This document shows, piece after piece, positions 33,223-36,937 of a stretch of 36,937 bases of DNA (its first letter is position 1; each line of letters opens with the position of its first letter). Source of the stretch: a virus; IMG/VR virus record IMGVR_UViG_3300036766_000946, positions 1 to 36,937 of that record. One strand, given 5' to 3'. The notes beneath the pieces are model-generated. The model searched no databases and was not told the DNA's origin. It saw only the letters and a program-made list of their open reading frames with translations. The position numbers were made by a program, and so were the translations under genes.

Positions 33223-33321
33223 TTAATCATTGCTGTCATCGGCATAGTCACCGAAACCGTAACCGTCACCGGAATCGCCACCGTAACCGTCACCGCAAAA
33301 ATCAAATATTATTTCATCCAT
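33223..33321 (-). CDS. 32-residue glycine-stripe microprotein
   Basis: Encodes MDEIIFDFCGDGYGGDSGDG then YGFGDYADDSND. The head is shared with the 25- and 53-residue peptides and the tail (DYADDSND) with the 163-residue fusion (DYYDDSNE). AAGGAT lies upstream. The repeat is Gly alternating with Asp, Ser, Tyr and Phe. Confidence 0.6.
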   Translation of the reverse strand: MDEIIFDFCGDGYGGDSGDGYGFGDYADDSND

Positions 33322-33336
33322 TTTTTTATCCTTTTT

Positions 33337-33498
33337 TTAATAACCGCCACCGAAACCGTCACCGCTACCGGAACCGTCACCGAAACCGGAACCGTCACCA
33401 TAACCGGAACCGTCACCATAACCGAAACCGTCACCGCTACCGGAACCGTCACCGAAACCGGAACCGTCACCGCAAAAATCAAATATTATTTCATCCAT
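33337..33498 (-). CDS. 53-residue glycine-stripe microprotein
   Basis: Encodes MDEIIFDFCGDGSGFGDGSG and further Gly-X repeats to residue 53. Start chosen at 33498, with AAAGAGAT upstream and a head identical to the other paralogues; a longer frame from 33549 would run through a hairpin. From residue 10 on, every even position is Gly and the alternating residues are Asp, Ser, Phe or Tyr; it ends FGGGY without the acidic DDSN tail. The codons are almost all GGT for Gly and NNC for the partner, forming a hexanucleotide repeat in DNA. Confidence 0.6.
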   Translation of the reverse strand: MDEIIFDFCGDGSGFGDGSGSGDGFGYGDGSGYGDGSGFGDGSGSGDGFGGGY

Positions 33499-33518
33499 TT
33501 TTATCTCTTTTGTTATAA

Positions 33519-33544
33519 GAGACGGCCGGATGTTGTCTCCGGCC
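33519..33544. promoter_or_regulatory. Mutually exclusive hairpins between DUF6948-like and glycine-stripe genes
   Basis: GGCCGGA (33524-33530) pairs perfectly with TCCGGCC (33538-33544). The overlapping GAGAC (33519-33523) can instead pair with GTCTC (33535-33539). Two exclusive structures in the leader of the 53-residue gene suggest attenuation or RNA processing. The longer stem also holds two GGCC sites. Confidence 0.45.
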
Positions 33545-33551
33545 ATCATTT

Positions 33552-33836
33552 TTACTTTTTCCAGATCACAGCGGTCAATGACTCGAACACTTTATCAGTA
33601 ATAGGTATAATTTCGATAGTTTCCGTCAATAGAATCTCAGGAACTGAAACGGAAATTCTCCCACCTGTCGCGCCTTGCATTGCTTGAGTCGCTAGTTGCG
33701 ACAGAGAGCACGCATTGACCCAGTAATGCACTCTATGCGCTGTTGTAAGCACAGTTTCTTTTCCGTCTTTTGACTTTAGAGTTCCAAAATGCACTCCTGC
33801 CGAATACGTTCGAACCAAAACTTTTTTTCCAATCAT
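33552..33836 (-). CDS. DUF6948-like protein
   Basis: A 94-residue protein. The pattern VLVRTYSAGVHFGTLKSKDG, ETVLTTAHRVHYWVNACSLSQLA and then EILLTETIEIIPIT is one I remember as the DUF6948 family, usually called from phages and prophages and, as I recall, often next to Gly-rich short ORFs. Start chosen at the ATG with AGGAG upstream. Function unknown; the compact beta-rich fold lacks catalytic motifs. It lies between the 163-residue fusion and the 53-residue glycine-stripe peptide. Confidence 0.6.
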   Translation of the reverse strand: MIGKKVLVRTYSAGVHFGTLKSKDGKETVLTTAHRVHYWVNACSLSQLATQAMQGATGGRISVSVPEILLTETIEIIPITDKVFESLTAVIWKK

Positions 33837-33852
33837 AAAAATCTCCTAGTAG

Positions 33853-33874
33853 AAAAAAATGCAATTATTTGCAT
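33853..33874 (-). promoter_or_regulatory. Hairpin with T-tract, attenuator-like (copy B)
   Basis: Second copy of the ATGCAA / TTGCAT stem (minus strand 33874-33859), followed by T7 on the minus strand. It lies between the 163-residue fusion gene and the DUF6948-like gene. Confidence 0.45.
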
Positions 33875-33880
33875 TATTAT

Positions 33881-34372
33881 TTATTCATTGCTGTCATCGT
33901 AATAGTCACCGCTGCCGGCACCGCTACCGAAACCGTCACCGACACCATCACCGAAACCGCTACCGAAACCGCTACCGGCACCGGCACCGCCACCGCCACC
34001 GTAACCGGAACCGAAACCGAAACCGAAACCGAAATCAGAATCAGAACTAGGGCCAAGCCCGCTAAAAGTATCTAAATTTATTTCATTCATTCTTATATTC
34101 GGACATTTATAAATCTCGATCACTTTGTCGTTGTATTGTCCTTTGAGCACTATAACATAATCGTTAAATGACGATATCTCGCGCGATGTTGCATAAGGAA
34201 TGGCCTCACTGCGAGTAATGGCCCTTGCTGAGGGATCATAAGTATCACTCAAAAATTGAGCGCGTTCTTCTTTAGATCTAAAAGCAAAAACACATTTTGT
34301 GTTAGCAAAACCATGGCCGTACTCTTTTTTACCTAGCATGAAGTAATCGTATTTAGCGTAATAATGTCTCAT
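33881..34372 (-). CDS. 163-residue protein with C-terminal glycine-stripe module
   Basis: Residues 1-94 form an unrecognised alpha/beta domain (MRHYYAKYDYFMLGKKEYGH, FRSKEERAQFLSDTYD, YVIVLKGQYNDKVIEIYKC). From Met95 the sequence MNEINLDTFSG resembles the head of the free peptides (MDEIIFDFSG). It is followed by alternating Gly with Phe, Ser, Asp and Ala and the tail DYYDDSNE. So it is a fusion of a domain with a complete glycine-stripe module, or an internal start at 34090 also makes a free 68-residue peptide. AAGGA precedes the 34372 start. Confidence 0.6.
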   Translation of the reverse strand: MRHYYAKYDYFMLGKKEYGHGFANTKCVFAFRSKEERAQFLSDTYDPSARAITRSEAIPYATSREISSFNDYVIVLKGQYNDKVIEIYKCPNIRMNEINLDTFSGLGPSSDSDFGFGFGFGSGYGGGGGAGAGSGFGSGFGDGVGDGFGSGAGSGDYYDDSNE

Positions 34373-34377
34373 TTTTT

Positions 34378-34479
34378 TTATTCCTTTTTGCGATTAATCT
34401 CGCTTTTTTGTTCCGTTACTTTAATTCTTTCGTTTACAGTTGTCAACTCTTTTTTCTTTTTTCTTTTAGTGATGGCCAT
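34378..34479 (-). CDS. 33-residue basic microprotein
   Basis: Encodes MAITKRKKKKELTTVNERIK followed by a charged helix ending NRKKE. The very basic start suggests nucleic-acid or membrane-surface binding. It lies between the regulator and the fusion gene, 8 bases after the regulator stop. No good ribosome-binding site is seen, so coupling to the upstream gene is likely. The gene downstream has AAGGA inside the end of this frame. Confidence 0.45.
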   Translation of the reverse strand: MAITKRKKKKELTTVNERIKVTEQKSEINRKKE

Positions 34480-34487
34480 ATAGATAG

Positions 34488-34934
34488 CTATAGTAGTCCA
34501 TCTCTTTCTAACCTCTCGGCTATCGCTAAATTTATGTATCCTGATAAATTCATTTTGTTTTCGAACATGACCGATTTTAGGTCAAGCCTGAGATTTAAGC
34601 TAAATTGAGAGCGTTTAGGCATCTTAACCGTTACACCTGAAGAACAATAAGGTTTCTGGACCAATCTCTGGTTTATGTGTTGATTTAGGTGTTGATTTAG
34701 GTGTTTGTTAAATATATGGAGTAGCATGTTGGGTGTACCATCTGGTTTAATCATTGTTTGTATTTTTTCAAATTCTCCAGGTGCAAATTGATTTGTTATG
34801 TCTCTTTCATAAGCTTCGACGTTAGGGCCATCTTGCAGCTTTCTAAACTTGTATTCTATGATGGCCCTTTGTTCTGGGTTTGAGTTGTTATTGTCAAAAA
34901 TAAAGTATGAGTAGCCGTCTTCTTTTGTTTCCAT
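34488..34934 (-). CDS. Ribbon-helix-helix-type early regulator candidate
   Basis: A 148-residue protein, first in the early unit. Start chosen at 34934, with AAAGGA upstream; the frame extended to 34991 would run through the promoter. The C-terminal 45 residues (FSLNLRLDLKSVMFENKMNL and SGYINLAIAERLERDGL) have the strand-helix-helix order of ribbon-helix-helix DNA-binding proteins. The middle contains an HLNQHLNQHINQ repeat. Being encoded beside the 20-bp inverted operators at 34996-35140, it may bind them. That is inference. Confidence 0.5.
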   Translation of the reverse strand: METKEDGYSYFIFDNNNSNPEQRAIIEYKFRKLQDGPNVEAYERDITNQFAPGEFEKIQTMIKPDGTPNMLLHIFNKHLNQHLNQHINQRLVQKPYCSSGVTVKMPKRSQFSLNLRLDLKSVMFENKMNLSGYINLAIAERLERDGLL

Positions 34935-34962
34935 TGTTTTCCTTTTGTTGATGTTTTTTATA

Positions 34963-34991
34963 TTTATATAGTGAGCGTTTACACCTGTCAA
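34963..34991 (-). promoter_or_regulatory. Strong early promoter (minus strand)
   Basis: TTGACA (34991-34986) and TATAAA (34968-34963) are spaced 17 bp apart on the minus strand, a consensus-like sigma70 promoter. The start point would fall about 20 bases before the ATG at 34934. It is directly flanked upstream by the 20-bp inverted repeat at 34996. Confidence 0.8.
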
Positions 34992-34995
34992 CGAA

Positions 34996-35140
34996 TTAGT
35001 TGGTTAATTGGTTTACCCGATTGAAAAATTAGTAAAGGGGAGAAAATAGGATATATATATATATATATATATCTTCTTGTTAATTCTATTTACCGATAAA
35101 ATTACAGAAATGCCCTTTTATAAACCAATTAACCAACTAA
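34996..35140. repeat. Perfect 20-bp inverted repeats flanking the hub
   Basis: TTAGTTGGTTAATTGGTTTA at 34996-35015 and its exact complement at 35121-35140 are separated by 105 bp. Each copy lies four bases before a TTGAC box on its own side (minus strand TTGACA at 34991; plus strand TTGACG at 35145), so the two promoter modules are mirror images. The arms contain a TTGGTTAA-type direct repeat. They may bind a phage activator or repressor, or mark a replication origin. Confidence 0.75.
35051..35072. repeat. (AT)11 tract
   Basis: Eleven AT units inside the hub between the inverted repeats. It would melt easily and can form a cruciform, as expected at an origin or a divergent promoter region. 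Confidence 0.9.
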
Positions 35141-35176
35141 AATGTTGACGGCGAAAAAACATTTTTAAAAAAATAG

Positions 35177-35205
35177 TTGACAGCAGAAAACTATTGGTGT
35201 ATTTT
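35177..35205 (+). promoter_or_regulatory. Plus-strand promoter for the late side
   Basis: TTGACA (35177-35182) and TATTTT (35200-35205) are exactly 17 bp apart. It would transcribe the 60-residue gene at 35265 and continue rightward. A second TTGACG at 35145 upstream lacks a good -10. Confidence 0.65.
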
Positions 35206-35220
35206 ATTTTTAGCGAAATT

Positions 35221-35256
35221 AATCGCACAGTTAAAGGAAATCGCACAGTTAAAGGA
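35221..35256 (+). repeat. Tandem duplication of a ribosome-binding element
   Basis: AATCGCACAGTTAAAGGA occurs twice in tandem (35221-35238 and 35239-35256). Each copy ends with an AAAGGA ribosome-binding motif, and only the second is at usable spacing from the ATG at 35265. Confidence 0.8.
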
Positions 35257-35264
35257 AGAAAAAA

Positions 35265-35447
35265 ATGGAAACAAATCAAAAAATCATCGAATTAATCAAC
35301 CAAGAGATAAAAAGACAGGCAGAGATCCTGGTAATGCTAAGTTCGGATAATGCTAATAATGCTAAGCAAGGAAATATAAAAGTATGTCTTGAAGCGTTAG
35401 AAAATCTTAACAGCGTAATTTTTTATTGGGCAAGAAGTCAAAGATAA
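35265..35447 (+). CDS. Small helical protein at the head of the late side
   Basis: A 60-residue protein with AAAGGAAG upstream. The sequence (METNQKIIELINQEIKRQAE, NAKQGNIKVCLEALENLNSV) is predicted to form helical hairpins, and the C-terminus contains an aromatic run (IFYWARSQR). It is the first gene after the plus-strand promoter in the hub. No family recognised; a small regulator is possible. Confidence 0.55.
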   Translation: METNQKIIELINQEIKRQAEILVMLSSDNANNAKQGNIKVCLEALENLNSVIFYWARSQR

Positions 35448-35787
35448 CATGTAGTATAAACATAGTGCATCACGGATACGTGGTGCATTACTTCGGTAGA
35501 TGCGTATATAAGTGTGAAACTAACGCGCATTAAAGAGGGGGGTGTTTGACGACTGCGTTAGTCATATAGCGCGTGAGGGCTGTAGAAAAGCCGCTTAAAA
35601 TATTCCATGGCTTAAAGCTTAGGGGGTATGAGGGGTTTAGGGTGCCATATTAAGTTTTAATCAATGGATAAATCCACGCCCCCTCTTTTTCAATCTTGTT
35701 GACATAAAGAAACATTAACCCCATCATGCCAAGATCAAGCCGATGATTATAAACCATCATTTGATTGTTGAATGTTAGAGTATTTAG
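35448..35787. other. Gene-free structured region
   Basis: No frame longer than about 40 codons looks coding here. Bases 35463-35490 form an 11-bp stem with two wobble pairs and a six-base loop. ACTAACGC (35519-35526) pairs with GCGTTAGT (35555-35562) over a G-rich loop. The stretch is richer in G than its surroundings. It may be the leader or tail of the upstream mRNA or an RNA gene. No tRNA arms are seen. Confidence 0.4.
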
Positions 35788-35822
35788 AGATGGTCGCCTA
35801 GAATTAAGCGGCCATTTTTTTT
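35734..35822 (+). ncRNA. Candidate small RNA of about 90 nt
   Basis: TTGACA at 35699-35704 is followed 17 bp later by CATCAT (four matches to TATAAT), and a rho-independent terminator closes at 35822. A transcript from about 35734 would contain a GATGAT/ATCAT hairpin and the terminator stem. Without expression data this is only a candidate. Confidence 0.35.
35788..35822 (+). terminator. Rho-independent terminator
   Basis: ATGGTCGC (35790-35797) pairs with GCGGCCAT (35808-35815), one G-T wobble, ten-base loop, followed by T8. It would end transcripts coming from the hub or from the candidate small RNA before the gene at 35923. Confidence 0.8.
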
Positions 35823-35922
35823 GCAGGTTGATTTCAAACCTTATTGACAGTAGGATAAAGTGGATGATCTTATAGAGGGAACCCCTCTCCTACTATTCAT
35901 CTATAAAGTCAATAGGAAGAAC

Positions 35923-36444
35923 ATGCCATACGATAGAATAAAAAAGATATTAAGAACTCAAAAGTCAAGACCGATTGCAGGACATACTGTTATACCTGGG
36001 TTAGGGATAGATCTAACCACCTACGCTTCATCGCCACCTGATGAATATGGCAAAACTAATAGTCCAAACATAGGGCCATCAGAATCGGCAAATATGCCTA
36101 GTGAGTATCCTGGTATTGGGGATGTATTTAGAGGTAGTGATATGTCGAGATTAACAGATCAAGAGTATAGTGATATGTCGAGATTAACAGATCAAGAGAA
36201 AGCACTTATAGGAAATCCTGATAGTAAAGGAATGATTAATGGATATTACTATAAGGATCTACAGAAGCAATTTGATGAGTTAAAGGCAGATCCAGATCAG
36301 TTAAAGCTAGCGGAGAGATATTATAATAAAATGTTAGATGGAACATATATATTACAGGATAACGCTCCTCCTGGAGTAGAGGAAGAGGCAATTAACTTTT
36401 TGGGTACGGCGGTTAAGTATGGGAGAAGACAAAATGAACAGTAG
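35923..36444 (+). CDS. Hypothetical protein before the metalloprotease-like gene
   Basis: A 173-residue protein. I chose the ATG at 35923 (AGGAAG upstream, MPYDRIKKILRT); a GTG at 35860 would add 21 residues. The first part is basic, the middle Pro/Ser-rich (PDEYGKTNSPNIGPSES). It carries a tandem repeat (SDMSRLTDQE twice, offset 33 bp). Its end overlaps the next gene by 11 bases. No family recognised; being coupled to the HExxH gene, it may be its partner or inhibitor. Confidence 0.55.
   Translation: MPYDRIKKILRTQKSRPIAGHTVIPGLGIDLTTYASSPPDEYGKTNSPNIGPSESANMPSEYPGIGDVFRGSDMSRLTDQEYSDMSRLTDQEKALIGNPDSKGMINGYYYKDLQKQFDELKADPDQLKLAERYYNKMLDGTYILQDNAPPGVEEEAINFLGTAVKYGRRQNEQ
36136..36198 (+). 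repeat. In-frame 33-bp tandem duplication
   Basis: The block coding SDMSRLTDQEY recurs at once with an exact 33-bp offset (36136 and 36169), so two copies of an 11-residue unit lie in frame. Confidence 0.85.
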
Positions 36445-36937
36445 ATTAACACCGGAAGAAATAGGAGATAGTAGTTTAACACCATCAGAAATTAGAAGAA
36501 GAATATTATTGTCCGAAGCAAGTGGCCCAAATGCTGATAAATTTAAGAAGGAATTTCCTCTTCTACATGCAGCTTTGAATGATGATAGGGAAGCGGAATT
36601 AAGTGCTCTAGCAAAACCTCAGTATGTACTTTTTCCTAATCCTCCTGATCCTCAAGACCTTCATTCAAATAATAAAACAAGATATAAGTATATGGGAGAG
36701 ATAAACAAACTTATAGGTACTAATGGTGTAGGCGATAGTGACATATTACGGATGATTGAAACGCCAGAAGGGCAACCTTTAGATTGGAAGATTATAAATC
36801 GTCCTATGACTCTTACAGAAGGTGGTCATGCTGATAAGAATAGACGCGAACTAGTAGTTCCAAAAGGAGACGCAGGTGTACTTCTTCATGAAGGAGCACA
36901 TGAGGCAGATCTTAGAGACCCAGATAGACCAAATTTT
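36434..36937 (+). CDS. HExxH zinc-metalloprotease-like phage protein (5' part)
   Basis: The N-terminal part of the gene finished at bases 1-448. It starts at the ATG at 36434, inside the end of the upstream gene, and is open to the window end. The first 86 residues form a helical, polar leader (MNSRLTPEEIGDSSLTPSEI and on) before the catalytic part. Reading through the terminal repeat joins this frame exactly to position 5, giving 233 residues. The HEGAH motif is present again at the very end of this part. Confidence 0.65.
   Translation, partial: MNSRLTPEEIGDSSLTPSEIRRRILLSEASGPNADKFKKEFPLLHAALNDDREAELSALAKPQYVLFPNPPDPQDLHSNNKTRYKYMGEINKLIGTNGVGDSDILRMIETPEGQPLDWKIINRPMTLTEGGHADKNRRELVVPKGDAGVLLHEGAHEADLRDPDRPNF
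36688..36937. repeat. Terminal redundancy, right copy
   Basis: Right-hand copy of the 250-bp terminal repeat; see the copy at the start of the window. The gene entering it from 36434 continues in frame into the left copy. Confidence 0.9.

Noticed and set aside
33201-33687. Long plus-strand frames rich in Arg/His/Asn or Thr/Val over the ACCG repeats
   Set aside because: They are shadows of the minus-strand glycine-stripe genes; their repeats follow from the hexanucleotide period, and they lack ribosome-binding sites.
33552-33836. Toxin-antitoxin reading of the DUF6948-like gene with neighbouring small genes
   Set aside because: No toxin fold or antitoxin DNA-binding motif is visible in these genes; the order alone does not support it.
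33240-34040. CRISPR-like array of repeated ACCG units
   Set aside because: Units are 6 bp without unique spacers, and the frame is open on the minus strand with conserved heads and stops; this is coding low-complexity DNA.
35448-35790. tRNA gene in the gene-free stretch
   Set aside because: Stems do not form a cloverleaf, and no TTCGA T-loop or anticodon arm is visible.
1-36937. Integrase, excisionase or attachment site
   Set aside because: No tyrosine or serine recombinase motifs in any gene and no tRNA-like attachment sequence; temperate life is not supported.

Overview
The window is a nearly complete genome of a small, AT-rich tailed phage, most likely a podovirus of a Gram-negative bacterium. 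The first 250 bases recur at the end with one substitution, so the contig closes into a circle of about 36.69 kb (a circularly permuted genome or an assembly overlap). There is a portal, large terminase, scaffold and capsid protein, then an adaptor, a nozzle-like protein and probable ejection proteins. I see no tape-measure, sheath or tube genes, no integrase, no tRNA and no phage RNA polymerase. A holin-like, inner-spanin-like and lipoprotein set implies a host with an outer membrane. I cannot name the host.

Two opposed transcription units leave a hub at about 34.96-35.26 kb and converge at 23.9 kb. The plus-strand (late) unit starts at about 35.2 kb and crosses the contig junction. It encodes a small protein, a 412-bp gene-free stretch with hairpins and a terminator, a two-gene set including an HExxH zinc-protease-like protein, packaging genes (1.4-3.4 kb), portal, scaffold and capsid (3.6-8.4 kb), capsid-accessory, tail and fibre genes (8.4-14.5 kb), an endolysin (14.7 kb), adaptor, nozzle and ejection genes (15.3-23.0 kb), and membrane lysis genes (23.0-24.0 kb).

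The minus-strand (early) unit encodes a ribbon-helix-helix-like regulator at its head, a dense cluster of tiny genes (31.2-34.5 kb), then replication and recombination genes: primase-polymerase fused to a DUF3987-like ATPase, SF2 helicase, Sak4-like ATPase, DUF669-like protein, a Cas4/RecB-like nuclease, a VRR-NUC nuclease and a DnaQ-like exonuclease. One XRE-type repressor gene runs against this traffic at 27.2 kb, and its promoter region overlaps an early promoter. No DNA polymerase gene is visible apart from the primase-polymerase.

The most unusual content is in two places. First, 31.87-34.37 kb holds five related glycine-stripe polypeptides (Gly at every second residue, alternating with Asp, Ser, Phe or Tyr). 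They are four free microproteins of 18-53 residues and one copy fused to a 94-residue domain, interleaved with a DUF6948-like gene, a lipoprotein, a membrane microprotein and zinc-knuckle microproteins. Second, the whole genome is enriched in the tetranucleotide GGCC (about 126 sites by eye), to the point that every Gly-Pro pair I found is written with codons that create GGCC.
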